From the NCBI GenBank assembly GCA_024635655.1, contig JAGXIL010000054.1, positions 1 through 59,611 of the forward strand: a DNA stretch of 59,611 bases. Direction: 5' to 3'. The DNA comes from Gillisia sp. Lineage in GTDB: Bacteria > Bacteroidota > Bacteroidia > Flavobacteriales > Flavobacteriaceae. A program made the translations under genes and the position numbers. The notes under the pieces were generated by a model, which had not been told where the DNA came from, did no database searches, and worked only from the letters and a program-made list of their open reading frames with translations. Of the stretch, positions 26,326-35,354 are shown piece after piece. How positions within the stretch are numbered: the stretch's first letter is position 1; every line of letters begins with the position of its first letter.

Positions 26326-26872
26326 TAGAATTATTGGTTTCGTTTATTATTGAGTGAAGTTTAACTTTAGTGATAATAGGTAAATTTGTGCCGATCTTGT
26401 TCTTGTCTCCGTAATATCCAAAGGCTTTATGGGAGGGGAAAATGAAGGTTACTTCTTCTCCTTCTTTCATTAGTTTCAAACCTTCCCTTAAGCCGCCGAA
26501 AAGGTCTTCCTTATCAATCGCGTAACGTTTGGTAGGAATTTCTCCTTCTTCATAGATAACTACCCCGTCCAGGTCTTTGATACTGTAATCAAAGCGCACT
26601 ACATCTCCGTATTCGGGAGTCTCTGTGTTTAAGGAATCTGTAGATCTTTGGTTATAATAATACCAGAATCCGGAATTGGAAGCCGTGTAGTCCTGAGCAG
26701 AATCTTTTTCTATGATCTCCAGGATCAAAGCTTCTTCCTGTGCTACCAGTTCGCGGTTGCGTTCTATGGATTCATTGATGAATGTTCCCGAAGATTGTGA
26801 TACGGGCCGCCTGGCTTCCGGAGATTTACATCCGGCCAATACGATGAGCATTAAGATGATATATGGTTTCAT
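26318..26872 (-). CDS. gldI: Gliding-motility-associated FKBP-type isomerase lipoprotein
   Basis: This 184-aa FKBP-type peptidyl-prolyl isomerase has a lipoprotein signal (VLAGC, Cys15). The beginning ([17 protein letters not shown]) and the GFWYYYNQ stretch match GldI of gliding flavobacteria, where it is needed for folding gliding machinery proteins of the envelope. The FKBP core reads [15 protein letters not shown] and [28 protein letters not shown]. It is coupled upstream to the phosphoesterase (4-bp overlap) and downstream to the cyclophilin-FKBP fusion. Presence of gldI alone does not prove gliding; other gld genes are not in the window. Confidence 0.9.
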   Translation of the reverse strand: MKPYIILMLIVLAGCKSPEARRPVSQSSGTFINESIERNRELVAQEEALILEIIEKDSAQDYTASNSGFWYYYNQRSTDSLNTETPEYGDVVRFDYSIKDLDGVVIYEEGEIPTKRYAIDKEDLFGGLREGLKLMKEGEEVTFIFPSHKAFGYYGDKNKIGTNLPIITKVKLHSIINETNNSND

Positions 26873-27894
26873 AATTCTCGATTACTAAGTTCGTGTATGT
26901 ATTCGGGGAGAATATGATTAAATTTTTGAACGGTTTCTTCCAGGGAGAGGTCACTTTTTCCCCCGGCTGCATTTAAATGGCCGCCACCACTAAAATGTGC
27001 CCTGGCCAGCTCATTCACAGAAAAGTCTCCTTTAGACCTTAAGCTCATTTTAATGAGGCCATCCTGTTTATGCTCTATAAATATTACGGCAAGAACTACG
27101 CCTTCAATAGAAAGCCCAAAATTGACAAAACCTTCAGTATCTCCTTTCTGGAAATTGTTCTCATCCAGCTCTTCCTGCGAAAGTGTAATGTATGCAGTTT
27201 TATATTCCCTGATCACAACCAGATTTTGTAATGCAATCCCCAGAAGTTTTAACCTGTTCTCAGAATAGGTGTCATATATTTTTTGATGGATGAGCGTATT
27301 ATCTGCACCTTTTGCAATAAGATCGGCCACCACCACATGGGTGTCACTGGTCACAGACCTGTATTTAAATGAGCCGGTATCTGTCATGATCCCGGTATAA
27401 AGGCAGGTAGCGATCTCCGGAGTAATGGATTTTAATCCCCTTAACTTCTGAATGAACTTGTACACCATCTGGCAGGTAGAGCTCATACCGGCATCACTAT
27501 AGGTGTGATCGGCATAGTCTGAAGGTTCCGGATGGTGGTCAATCATAACAATAGTTGCTTCCGCAGCTGCTAACGGCTCTGCCATTTCGCCGGTGCGGTC
27601 AAGCATATTAAAATCAAGGGTAAAGATGATCTCAGCATTATTGATCAGGCTGTTGCAGTGCTCACGCTGATTTTCATAGATCAGAATGTTTTCCTGGCCC
27701 GGAAGCCATTTCAGGAACTGAGGATAATCATTGGGTGATATAACTACAACATCGTGGCCTTTGTCTTTTAAGAAATGGTAAAGGCCAAGGGTGGAACCTA
27801 TTGCGTCACCATCGGGGCCTTTGTGCGGAACAATTACTATTCTGTTTGCCTTGGAAAGGTCTGAAGTGATCTCTAAAATACTTTGTTCTATCAT
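26869..27894 (-). CDS. DHH/DHHA1 phosphoesterase (NrnA-like)
   Basis: This phosphoesterase of the NrnA type degrades short RNA oligomers and dephosphorylates pAp in relatives. Motifs: HKGPDGDAIGSTLGL (metal-binding DxD), TLDFN, MIDHHPEP (DHH), and the DHHA1 domain motif FSGGGHLNAAGG. A TTG at 27906 extends the frame, but the ATG at 27894 (MIEQSILEI) is the better start, giving 341 aa. It is the first gene of the gldI operon. Confidence 0.9.
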   Translation of the reverse strand: MIEQSILEITSDLSKANRIVIVPHKGPDGDAIGSTLGLYHFLKDKGHDVVVISPNDYPQFLKWLPGQENILIYENQREHCNSLINNAEIIFTLDFNMLDRTGEMAEPLAAAEATIVMIDHHPEPSDYADHTYSDAGMSSTCQMVYKFIQKLRGLKSITPEIATCLYTGIMTDTGSFKYRSVTSDTHVVVADLIAKGADNTLIHQKIYDTYSENRLKLLGIALQNLVVIREYKTAYITLSQEELDENNFQKGDTEGFVNFGLSIEGVVLAVIFIEHKQDGLIKMSLRSKGDFSVNELARAHFSGGGHLNAAGGKSDLSLEETVQKFNHILPEYIHELSNREL

Positions 27895-27925
27895 AATTAG
27901 CGGCAAAGATACAATTTAATAACAT

Positions 27926-27954
27926 TTTGCTTTTAAACTGTTTTCTTATTTTAG
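27926..27954 (+). promoter_or_regulatory. Promoter for the PhoD-like phosphatase gene
   Basis: TTTG (27926-27929), 17-bp spacer, TATTTTAG (27947-27954), a 7/8 match to TAnnTTTG, with the ATG 20 bp downstream. Confidence 0.5.
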
Positions 27955-27974
27955 TAGTTCGAAAATAAACACAA

Positions 27975-29036
27975 ATGAAGCAAATTTTACGCTTAACCCT
28001 ACTATTATTAGTAATGAATTCCTGCGGAAACGGAAAAACCTCTCAGGAGTCCGGGGAATTAAATTCAGGTGTTGAGTCCGGAACACCCTATTCTGAAGTA
28101 GCCGATTTCACCATCGCTTTTGGAAGCTGCAACAAACAAGATCTTCCGCAGCCCCTTTGGGAACCCATCCTCTCCCATGATCCCGATGTATTTATATGGG
28201 GAGGTGACAACATTTATGCAGATACAGAAGATATGAGGAAGCTTGAAAATGACTATAAGATCCAAAAGGCGATCCCGCACTACAGGGAACTTGTTGCCTC
28301 AACAGATATCCTGGCCACCTGGGATGATCACGATTACGGCCAAAATGATGGTGGCGTGAACTGGGAATATAAGGATGAGAGTCAGCAAAAGTTCCTGAAC
28401 TTTCTCAATGTGCCTCAGGATGATAAGCGCCGCCAGCGGAAAGGGGTGTACCACAGCAAGCTGTACTCTTCTGATGAGGGGAGTGTGAAGATCATTTTAC
28501 TTGACACGCGGTATTTTAGATCAGATCTCAAAAAGAGCGATGTTCCGGGCCAGCGTTATGATGCAGATACGGTAGGAACGGTCCTGGGAGAAACTCAGTG
28601 GAAATGGCTGGAGAAGGAACTCACCGAGAGTAAGGCAGATTTTTATATCCTCGTAAGCAGTATCCAGATCCTTGCTGCAGAACACGGATTCGAAACCTGG
28701 GGGAATTTTCCAAAGGAAGTGGACCGGCTAAAGGAGCTTATAACTGCTTCCAAAGCTGAAAATGTGGTACTACTAAGTGGCGATCGTCATATCTCTGAAT
28801 TTTCCCGTACCCAAATTCCCGGACTTGAACATCCGCTTATAGACTTCACCTCCAGCGGACTTACACATACATATTCAGATTTTTCCGGGGAGCCGAATCA
28901 ATATCGCACAGGAGAAGTTATAAGTGAGCTGAGCTTTGGATTACTATTCTTTGATTTTCAGAACAAAAAGGTCACGATGCAAATGAGGGGAGAGGGGAAT
29001 ATACTTCAGCAGGAGCTCATACAGGTCTATGAATAA
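27975..29036 (+). CDS. PhoD-like metallophosphatase lipoprotein
   Basis: This 353-aa envelope phosphatase of the alkaline phosphatase D group has the lipoprotein signal LLVMNSC (Cys17). Metal-site motifs: FGSCNKQD (about 50-57), IWGGDNIYAD, ATWDDHDYGQND (about 115-126, catalytic DDHDYG), and LLSGDRHISEF (about 267-277). It lacks the long N-terminal PhoD_N domain of B. subtilis PhoD, as in other Bacteroidota relatives. The substrate is unknown; phosphodiesters or lipid-linked phosphates are possible. Confidence 0.88.
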   Translation: MKQILRLTLLLLVMNSCGNGKTSQESGELNSGVESGTPYSEVADFTIAFGSCNKQDLPQPLWEPILSHDPDVFIWGGDNIYADTEDMRKLENDYKIQKAIPHYRELVASTDILATWDDHDYGQNDGGVNWEYKDESQQKFLNFLNVPQDDKRRQRKGVYHSKLYSSDEGSVKIILLDTRYFRSDLKKSDVPGQRYDADTVGTVLGETQWKWLEKELTESKADFYILVSSIQILAAEHGFETWGNFPKEVDRLKELITASKAENVVLLSGDRHISEFSRTQIPGLEHPLIDFTSSGLTHTYSDFSGEPNQYRTGEVISELSFGLLFFDFQNKKVTMQMRGEGNILQQELIQVYE

Positions 29037-29063
29037 GGCAATTGGCATATTTCTGTTAATAGG

Positions 29064-29094
29064 CTTGTAGAAAGAGTTCAATTGTGTAATTTTG
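29064..29094 (+). promoter_or_regulatory. Promoter for ndk
   Basis: CTTG (29064-29067), 19-bp spacer, TAATTTTG (29087-29094), a full -7 match. The ATG at 29117 follows after 22 bp. Confidence 0.65.
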
Positions 29095-29116
29095 CGCAAA
29101 ATTAAAAACCATAGTT

Positions 29117-29542
29117 ATGGCAAAGAATAGAACATTTACAATGCTTAAACCCGATGCGGTTGAAAAAGGAAACATTGGTGGGATCCTTGAGCAGATCAAC
29201 GCTTCAGGCTTTAGGATTGTAGCAATGAAATTGACGCAGATGACGCAAAAAGATGCGGAATCGTTTTATGCAGTACATAAAGAACGTCCTTTCTTCGGAG
29301 AATTGGTAGAGTATATGACTCGCGGGCCAATTGTAGCGGCAATTCTTGAAAAAGAAAATGCAGTAGAAGATTTCAGAACTTTAATAGGTGCAACCAACCC
29401 TGCAGATGCTGCGGAAGGAACCATCAGAAAAAAATATGCTGCCTCTATAGGAGAAAACGCAGTTCACGGAAGTGACAGCGATGAGAATGCAAAAATTGAA
29501 GGAGCATTTCACTTTGCAGGAAGAGAAATGTTTTCAGTTTAG
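29117..29542 (+). CDS. ndk: Nucleoside diphosphate kinase
   Basis: This 141-aa enzyme is of standard size. It moves the gamma phosphate from ATP to NDPs through a phosphohistidine, here in ENAVHGSDS (His about 117). The start [13 protein letters not shown] and the [14 protein letters not shown] nucleotide-binding stretch are typical. It is monocistronic with promoter and terminator both visible. Confidence 0.97.
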   Translation: MAKNRTFTMLKPDAVEKGNIGGILEQINASGFRIVAMKLTQMTQKDAESFYAVHKERPFFGELVEYMTRGPIVAAILEKENAVEDFRTLIGATNPADAAEGTIRKKYAASIGENAVHGSDSDENAKIEGAFHFAGREMFSV

Positions 29543-29561
29543 AAAACAATAAATATATAGT

Positions 29562-29590
29562 AAAGCCACTCTTTTCCGGAGTGGCTTTTT
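29562..29590 (+). terminator. Terminator of ndk
   Basis: AAAGCCACTC, 7-nt loop, GAGTGGCTTT followed by more T residues; 10-bp stem, 20 bp after the stop of ndk. Confidence 0.9.
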
Positions 29591-29687
29591 TTATTGTGGA
29601 TCATTAAAAAAAACAAAGGTTTTGGATCTATATTAAAAACCGGAGAGCTCGGTCTTAATAAAAATTATGAGGAAATAAAAATAATGT

Positions 29688-30833
29688 TTAGATCAGCGTG
29701 AATGCTGCGGGATATTCCCCTGCCACCAGGCTTGCAGCCAGGGAAACCGCGTTTATGTTTTCGTGCCCGGTCCAGGTAGATGCTTCCTGATGATCTGGCT
29801 GCAACCAGAAATCCTCAATCTCCTTAGCCAGGAATAAATAATTTTCCAGTTGCTCAAAAGTAGGCTCCAGAGCTATTAATTTCTCTTTATTTCCCTGGTA
29901 ACTTTTAAGGCCTAAAGACATTCCGCATTCCCGGAAAGCCAGTCGCCGTTCTACAGGCTCGTAGGTCTCTTTAATGGAAACATAATCTTTCAGGCTGTTA
30001 ATACTGTCCTGGAGCAGTCTTGTTGGTCTAACAGATGGAGGTAGTTCTTTGGTATCAGGAAAACCGGCAGCTTTTAGGGTACTCAGTAATAATCCTCCTA
30101 TTCCAAGGGAATCTGAGGTGCTCCAGTTTTTGTTCTTACACATCTCCCTGAATTTATGGCTTACCGACGCAATTCCCGATTCTTCTTCTGAAATTTCCTC
30201 TTTTATGCTTAGGGCACATACCAATCCTTCCAGGGGGTCGTGGCCTCCCATGCCGTTGACCAAAGGCCGGGATAGGTCGGTACTCATTTTCCAGTACATC
30301 CTGGGGCCCAAGCCGGAACTGTAAATGAATTTATTACCTGCCTTTAATAATTCTGCCGCCCAAAAGGCATATTTTTTTTCTCCGCTTTCCCTTGCCGCCA
30401 ATAATAGGCTGAAGATCCACCGGGTGAGATAGTGAAAATACTGCCCGTCCCGGTCCCACTCGAGATCTTCATTAAAGATCTCTCCTTTTTCCCGCTCAGG
30501 AAATTTTTTGCCTATACGAAGCCCACCTGCTGTGGGATGTGCTTTTCCCTCTTCTTCAGATAATCCGGTTATCCAGCCTTTGCGTTCATCATCAGGATGA
30601 AATTTCCCAAGGTTTTCATGGACCAGGTCAATGAGCTGAAAAGCAGCCTTTCGATATTTTTCATCATCGTAAATGTGGGAAAGGGCAAAAAAGGTTTGTA
30701 CGGCAAAGGCATCTGTCCACAGATACCGTTCCCTGCTTTCCTGGCTTAGTGCACGAATGCCTGTTCTTTCAGCAAAGGATTCCATGAGGTCTCTTGCCCG
30801 CTCAATCCTGTTGCTTGCTTTAAATTCTGCCAT
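29688..30833 (-). CDS. Uncharacterised helical protein, possible alpha/alpha-toroid fold
   Basis: I do not recognise the 381-aa product with certainty. It has no signal peptide or membrane segment. It is rich in helices with regularly spaced aromatic residues (ERYLWTDAFAVQTFF, DGQYFHYLTRWIFSLLLAAR, YAFWAAELLKAGNKF), which resembles six-hairpin toroid proteins such as some glycosidases and lyases. No catalytic residue can be named. It lies 3 bp downstream of pcm on the same strand, so the two are probably co-transcribed. Confidence 0.75.
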   Translation of the reverse strand: MAEFKASNRIERARDLMESFAERTGIRALSQESRERYLWTDAFAVQTFFALSHIYDDEKYRKAAFQLIDLVHENLGKFHPDDERKGWITGLSEEEGKAHPTAGGLRIGKKFPEREKGEIFNEDLEWDRDGQYFHYLTRWIFSLLLAARESGEKKYAFWAAELLKAGNKFIYSSGLGPRMYWKMSTDLSRPLVNGMGGHDPLEGLVCALSIKEEISEEESGIASVSHKFREMCKNKNWSTSDSLGIGGLLLSTLKAAGFPDTKELPPSVRPTRLLQDSINSLKDYVSIKETYEPVERRLAFRECGMSLGLKSYQGNKEKLIALEPTFEQLENYLFLAKEIEDFWLQPDHQEASTWTGHENINAVSLAASLVAGEYPAAFTLI

Positions 30834-30836
30834 CTT

Positions 30837-31517
30837 CTAGATCCTGTGTTGTGCTTTTCCGGTCATGGGAACAAAACTCACGGGTAAAAGAGATCTCTCC
30901 TCGAAAGTATTGTCACCTGTTCTTCTAAGGAGTTTGAGCTGCTGTTTCCGGGTGCCTACCGGTGCAAGTAATTTTCCTCCCATGCTAAGCTGTTGCTTTA
31001 AGGGTTCAGGAATTGTAGGGGGAGCAGCGGTCAATATTATGGCATCAAAAGGAGCTTTTTCCTCCCAGCCCTTAAACCCGTCGGCGAATTTGGTGGTAAT
31101 ATTTTCTATTCCGGTTTGAGCTAAATTTTCCCTGGCCAGTTCTGCCAGCCACTCCACAACTTCAATGCTGTACACGTGTTTCACCAGCCTTGAAAGTACA
31201 GCCGCGTTATAACCACATCCTGTGCCTATCTCCAGCACCACATCCCCGGCCTGAAGACCTAATTCCTGAGCCATATAGGCCACAATATATGGCTGACTAA
31301 TAGTTTGTCCTTTTCCAATAGGTAAAGGCCGGTCTTCATAAGCATGTTCCCTTATCTCCTCTGGCACAAAAAGTGCCCGGTCTACTTTGCGCATGGCCTC
31401 TAAAACCCCCTCGTCTCCAATTCCGCGGCTCTCCAGTTGAACCCGGATCATTTCCTCTTTTGTCGTCATCATCTTTCCTGTTAATTCTAATTTCTTTTCT
31501 CCCCATAATTTAATCAT
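30837..31517 (-). CDS. pcm: Protein-L-isoaspartate O-methyltransferase
   Basis: Pcm methylates isoaspartyl residues in damaged proteins so that they can revert to aspartate. Motifs: GKGQTISQPYIVAYM (about 70-84, substrate loop), VVLEIGTGCGYNAAVLS (SAM motif I), and ILTAAPPTIPEPL. The 226-aa frame includes about 16 extra N-terminal residues; the family start fits better at the double Met of residues 16-17 (about 31469-31472). The 231-bp spacer upstream (31518-31748) shows no other feature. Confidence 0.93.
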   Translation of the reverse strand: MIKLWGEKKLELTGKMMTTKEEMIRVQLESRGIGDEGVLEAMRKVDRALFVPEEIREHAYEDRPLPIGKGQTISQPYIVAYMAQELGLQAGDVVLEIGTGCGYNAAVLSRLVKHVYSIEVVEWLAELARENLAQTGIENITTKFADGFKGWEEKAPFDAIILTAAPPTIPEPLKQQLSMGGKLLAPVGTRKQQLKLLRRTGDNTFEERSLLPVSFVPMTGKAQHRI

Positions 31518-31748
31518 TTTAAGAATAAATTAAAAAGATGAGAAAGGGTTTAGGTTTTTTTTAAGTGCCTGAAAGCAGCCGGTTAAAAGGAGAAAAGGAG
31601 GGAAGTCGGGAGCCGGGAAAATCTTTTTTGTCCAATTAAATAGAACAGGCTGTCTGAAGAAGATTCTTAACCGCAACCGCCATTCTGAATTTATTTCAGA
31701 ATCTAACTTGTTGGTAAGGAGGACATAAACAAGCATATTTAATAAAAC

Positions 31749-32042
31749 CTATCTCAGAACCAGTTTCTTTATAAGTTCCTTTCCTAAATTTTCATTCATG
31801 ATCCTGATGATCTTCTCTTTGCCGTAACTCAACTCCTCTCTGAGGACTGAAGAACTTAACTGCACATATAAGGTGCTGCCTTCAAGCTTTAGCGAAGTAG
31901 TGTATTTTTCAATAGCAGGCCCCATTTGTTCATTCCAGACATCCCGTGCATTTACTTTGTCCAGCCCCGTTTGAAGTTTATTATGAGATACAAAATCCTG
32001 CAATGCATCACTTAACTTTATATTTTCATTGTTCCGTTTCAT
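31749..32042 (-). CDS. DUF721 (DciA-like) protein
   Basis: This small basic protein of 97-100 aa is in the DUF721 family, to which DciA, the replicative-helicase loading partner of many bacteria lacking DnaC, belongs. Core: LQDFVSHNKLQTGLDKVNARDVWNEQMG, then LYVQLSSSVLREELSYGKEKIIRIMN. The ATG at 32042 (MKRNNEN) suits the family; one at 32051 is also in frame. The gene overlaps the end of the lipocalin-like gene by 17-26 bp. Location next to recF supports a DNA replication or repair link. Confidence 0.8.
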   Translation of the reverse strand: MKRNNENIKLSDALQDFVSHNKLQTGLDKVNARDVWNEQMGPAIEKYTTSLKLEGSTLYVQLSSSVLREELSYGKEKIIRIMNENLGKELIKKLVLR

Positions 32043-32463
32043 AGCTCTCATTTGTTATGGGTGTATATCTTTGGTAATGATAGATAATTCCTTCCTGATT
32101 TTCTATTTTCAATTCGTCTTCTTCAGCATAAATTACTCTTTCCTTCCAGGTATCGAATGGGGTGGTGTATTGCAAAAACAATTCATCATCTTCAACAATA
32201 ACTTCCATGTTTTCTGAATCGTCTGTAACCTGGTAAGTGCCATCCAGCATAGGCCTTACTTTTTTCCTTACTCCTTTCTTTCCGGTAAGGTCAAAGAAAT
32301 CTATAGATTCATTGAACTTATATTCCCTTACAGAATCAGGTGATATTTCCACCCTTTTGATCTCCCAGTAACCTTCCAGGTGCTCAATTTGAGCTGCGGG
32401 GTCTTGCCTGTTGCAACCCACCAAGAGCATGGCTAATATAAACACCTTTAGAAGCCTGATCAT
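32026..32463 (-). CDS. Lipocalin-like lipoprotein, hypothetical
   Basis: This 145-aa protein has the lipobox LLVGC (Cys17). A small beta-rich domain similar to lipocalin-like families follows ([12 protein letters not shown] as the first strand, then [11 protein letters not shown] and YHYQRYTP). No ligand is predictable. It sits between recF and DUF721 with overlaps on both sides (4 bp with recF). This is an odd placement for an envelope protein, but I believe it is common in Flavobacteriia. Confidence 0.75.
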   Translation of the reverse strand: MIRLLKVFILAMLLVGCNRQDPAAQIEHLEGYWEIKRVEISPDSVREYKFNESIDFFDLTGKKGVRKKVRPMLDGTYQVTDDSENMEVIVEDDELFLQYTTPFDTWKERVIYAEEDELKIENQEGIIYHYQRYTPITNESYETEQ

Positions 32464-33539
32464 AATTTAAAGATTTTATAGGTCTGTTTGCTTTCTTTCA
32501 CCACTTTTTCTGTCCTTTCAGCATGGGTATCACTTATGAATATCTGGCCCAGCTCATCCCCGGCAACCAAAGCGATAATGTGGGTTACCCGCTGTTCATC
32601 CAGTTTATCAAAAATATCATCCAGGAGTAGGATAGGGTTGGTGTTATTCAAATTTTTAATGAAATCGAACTGTGCCAGTTTTAAAGCGATCAGAAAGGAT
32701 TTTTGTTGCCCCTGGGATCCGAATTTTTTTATGGGATGGCCCCCAATTTCAAATTCAAGATCATCTTTATGGATCCCAACTGAGCTGTACTGCAACATCA
32801 TATCCTTTTGAAGGTTTTCCTCCAATAATTCCGGAAGGGTTTTCTTAGAGAGTTTGCTCTTGTACTCAACACTTACTTTTTCCTTCTGATTGGTGATCTC
32901 AGCATATCTCTTGTCAAAAATTGGAATGAACTCCAACAGAAAAGCTTTCCTTTTTTCATAGATAAGGCTACCGTATTCGTTCATTTGGGCATTATAGATA
33001 TCCAGGGTATCCCGGTCGAATTTTGAATTTGCTGCAAAGAATTTCAGCAGGGCATTTCTTTGGGCCACCACCTTGTTGTATAATATAAGGGTATTGAGAT
33101 ATCCCTGGTCACTTTGAGAGATCACCCCGTCCATAAATTTTCTCCTTGTCTCACTGCCCTCAAGGATAAGATCCCGGTCTCCCGGAGAGATCATTACCGC
33201 CGGAATAAAGCCTATGTGTTCACTGAATTTTTCATAGGGTTTGTTGTTGCGTTTGATCACCTTTTTCTGCCCGCGTTTTGCACTTACCAGGATATGTTCT
33301 TCCCGGTTATTTTTTTCCAGAGCGCCCTCTATCACAAAAAAATCGGAGTCGTGGTTGATGTTCTGGCTTGTGATGGGATTGAAATAACTTTTTCCAAAAG
33401 AAAGGTGGTAGATACTGTCCAGGACATTTGTTTTGCCCACCCCGTTGTGGCCTACCAAACAGTTAATCCTGGCATCAAAATCAAAGGAAGCAGAGTCAAA
33501 ATTCTTGTAATTTACGAGGGAAAGGGATTTTATAAACAT
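32460..33539 (-). CDS. recF: DNA replication and repair protein RecF
   Basis: This 359-aa SMC-like ATPase loads RecA at gaps with RecO and RecR. Walker [15 protein letters not shown] (about 29-42). Signature motif: [18 protein letters not shown]. Walker [15 protein letters not shown] (about 300-313). The start [14 protein letters not shown] is the normal RecF beginning. It is the first gene of the recF-lipocalin-DUF721 operon. dnaA and dnaN, its partners in many bacteria, are not nearby. Confidence 0.95.
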   Translation of the reverse strand: MFIKSLSLVNYKNFDSASFDFDARINCLVGHNGVGKTNVLDSIYHLSFGKSYFNPITSQNINHDSDFFVIEGALEKNNREEHILVSAKRGQKKVIKRNNKPYEKFSEHIGFIPAVMISPGDRDLILEGSETRRKFMDGVISQSDQGYLNTLILYNKVVAQRNALLKFFAANSKFDRDTLDIYNAQMNEYGSLIYEKRKAFLLEFIPIFDKRYAEITNQKEKVSVEYKSKLSKKTLPELLEENLQKDMMLQYSSVGIHKDDLEFEIGGHPIKKFGSQGQQKSFLIALKLAQFDFIKNLNNTNPILLLDDIFDKLDEQRVTHIIALVAGDELGQIFISDTHAERTEKVVKESKQTYKIFKL

Positions 33540-33634
33540 AAAACGCTGTAATTCAGCAAAATAAATAATTAAAGACTTGCTGTAAAGGTAAAATAATCGA
33601 GGTGAAAATATTGAAAAATAAGAATAATTTTCCC

Positions 33635-33663
33635 TTTATATTAAGATTAAAATTTTATTTTTG
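33635..33663 (+). promoter_or_regulatory. Promoter for the TPR/ribH operon
   Basis: TTTA (33635-33638), 17-bp spacer, TATTTTTG (33656-33663), a full TAnnTTTG match, 21 bp before the ATG at 33684. Confidence 0.6.
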
Positions 33664-33683
33664 CCACTCATTAAACAGATTTT

Positions 33684-34454
33684 ATGGCGACTTACAAGAA
33701 AAAAGGGCATAAACCATCCAGCAAGGAAGAACAACAAAAAAATATAGAAGATCAATCAACTACCGCTGAGGTTTTCAACACCCTTGATGAGGGTGCTGGC
33801 AAAACCGAGGCATGGGTTGCCAGTAATCAAAAATACATCTTCATCATTATTGGTTTGGCCGCGCTTTTGATCCTTGGTTATCTGGGCTATGAGCGTTTTA
33901 TCCAGGAGCCTAAAGAGCAGGAAGCTGCCAATGAGATGTTCCAGGCACAGGAGTACTTTGATACTGCCTTAGCCAGTACAGGAGCACAAAGTGATTCTTT
34001 ATATAACATGGCCCTTACTGGGGGTGAAGGAAAATACGGATTTCTTGATATCATCGATGATTACGGAAGTACAGATGCCGGCAACCTTGCCAATTATTAC
34101 GCAGGTTTTGCATACCTGAATACCAACAGGTACCAGGAAGCCATAGATCATCTTGAGGATTTTGACAGTGATGATGAGATCCTTGCGCCCTTGGCTACCA
34201 TAGGTATTGGTGATGCCTTTTTACAACTTGACCAACCGGAAGAAGCTCTCAATTATTACGATAAAGCAGCTTCTATGAGATCAAACAGTTTTTCTACTCC
34301 TAAAGCTTTGCTGAAAGGTGCGATCACAGCGATCCAGGTAGGTGATGGAGACCAGGCTGCAGAATACCTTACCAGGATAGAAGACGAATTTTCCAATACT
34401 CCTGAAGCCGAGCAGGTACCGGTTTATCTTGGACGTGCACAGGCAATGAATTAA
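33684..34454 (+). CDS. YfgM-like membrane-anchored TPR protein
   Basis: This 256-aa protein has a basic cytoplasmic N-terminus (KKKGHKPSSK), one membrane helix (YIFIIIGLAALLILGYLGY, about 50-68) and a periplasmic region with three to four TPR units (AGFAYLNTNRYQEAIDHLEDF, DAFLQLDQPEEALNYYDKA). The layout matches the YfgM/TPR_21 type, where the protein works with periplasmic chaperones at the Sec translocon. It lies 5 bp upstream of ribH. Confidence 0.85.
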   Translation: MATYKKKGHKPSSKEEQQKNIEDQSTTAEVFNTLDEGAGKTEAWVASNQKYIFIIIGLAALLILGYLGYERFIQEPKEQEAANEMFQAQEYFDTALASTGAQSDSLYNMALTGGEGKYGFLDIIDDYGSTDAGNLANYYAGFAYLNTNRYQEAIDHLEDFDSDDEILAPLATIGIGDAFLQLDQPEEALNYYDKAASMRSNSFSTPKALLKGAITAIQVGDGDQAAEYLTRIEDEFSNTPEAEQVPVYLGRAQAMN

Positions 34455-34459
34455 GAAGT

Positions 34460-34957
34460 ATGGCAACTGAAGGTAAAAATCTTTCTGAATACGATAAGGA
34501 TAAAGTTCCCAATGCAAAGGAATTTCGGTTTGGAATCGTGGTTTCAGAGTGGAATGAAGAAATTACCGAAGGTTTGTTCAAAGGGGCTTTTGACGCTTTG
34601 AAAGCACACGGGGTGATCAATGAGAATATTGTGCGCTGGAATGTTCCCGGAAGTTTTGAACTCATCTACGGTTGTAAAAAAATGCTTGAAAGCTATGACA
34701 TGCTTGATGCTGTTATTGCCGTGGGAAGTGTAATAGAAGGCGAGACCAAACACTTTGATTTTGTGTGCCAGGGCGTAAGCCAGGGGATCAAAGATCTCAA
34801 TGTACTTCATGATATTCCTGTGATCTTTTGTGTTTTAACCGATCAAAATATGCAACAGGCCATAGACCGCTCCGGTGGAAAACACGGAAACAAAGGTTCT
34901 GAGGCAGGGATTGCTGCAATAAAGATGGCTCAACTAAGAAAAGACGCCCGTTTCTAA
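34460..34957 (+). CDS. ribH: 6,7-dimethyl-8-ribityllumazine synthase
   Basis: RibH condenses 5-amino-6-ribitylaminouracil with dihydroxybutanone phosphate, the penultimate step to riboflavin. The 165 aa include FGIVVSEWNEEIT (substrate loop), VPGSFEL (about 69-75), AVGSVIEGETKHFDFVC with the catalytic His (about 95-110), and PVIFCVLT. No FMN riboswitch is visible upstream; expression is probably set by the TPR-gene promoter. Confidence 0.96.
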   Translation: MATEGKNLSEYDKDKVPNAKEFRFGIVVSEWNEEITEGLFKGAFDALKAHGVINENIVRWNVPGSFELIYGCKKMLESYDMLDAVIAVGSVIEGETKHFDFVCQGVSQGIKDLNVLHDIPVIFCVLTDQNMQQAIDRSGGKHGNKGSEAGIAAIKMAQLRKDARF

Positions 34958-35057
34958 ATTTTGCTTCGGCATTATTGTTGCTTTTATAATTTCACTTAAG
35001 AAGGCTTTATTTTTTGTAGCTTTTTGAGTAAATTTGATAACCTGTAAAGCAATTATT

Positions 35058-35345
35058 TTGAAAATCAATATTCTCAGATCCAAAAAAAATTCCCGATATA
35101 ATTACACGCCACGTTATTATAAGGGTAAAAGCCCGGGTAATATTTATGAGTTTGATTCTAAATTCAATAAATACAGGGACACCCCAAATAATATAGATTT
35201 TGGCGCTAAGTGGGCAGAGGACCGCAGCTCCAGCAGAACAAGGGGAAACCGGGAAATCAATAATCGCGTAGTTATAATAATTGTAATTCTTCTGCTTATA
35301 GTTTTATGGATATTAGACTTCGATTTATCCATTTTTTCGAATTAG
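35058..35345 (+). CDS. Small basic protein with C-terminal membrane anchor
   Basis: This small protein lies between ribH and mutL. It has a Tyr/Lys/Arg-rich N-terminus (NYTPRYYKGKSPG) and one hydrophobic helix near the C-terminus (VVIIIVILLLIVLWIL). There is no ATG at the start. A TTG at 35058 (then KINILRSKKN) gives 95 aa, while a farther TTG at 35034 gives 103. Similar small proteins seem to occur next to ribH in relatives and are sometimes mislabelled as riboflavin synthase subunits. The function is unknown. Confidence 0.65.
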   Translation: MKINILRSKKNSRYNYTPRYYKGKSPGNIYEFDSKFNKYRDTPNNIDFGAKWAEDRSSSRTRGNREINNRVVIIIVILLLIVLWILDFDLSIFSN

Positions 35346-35354
35346 CCATAGTAC

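Noticed and set aside
31530..31736. 68-codon minus-strand frame upstream of pcm
   Set aside because: Composition looks random and the frame lies in a spacer with no conserved pattern.
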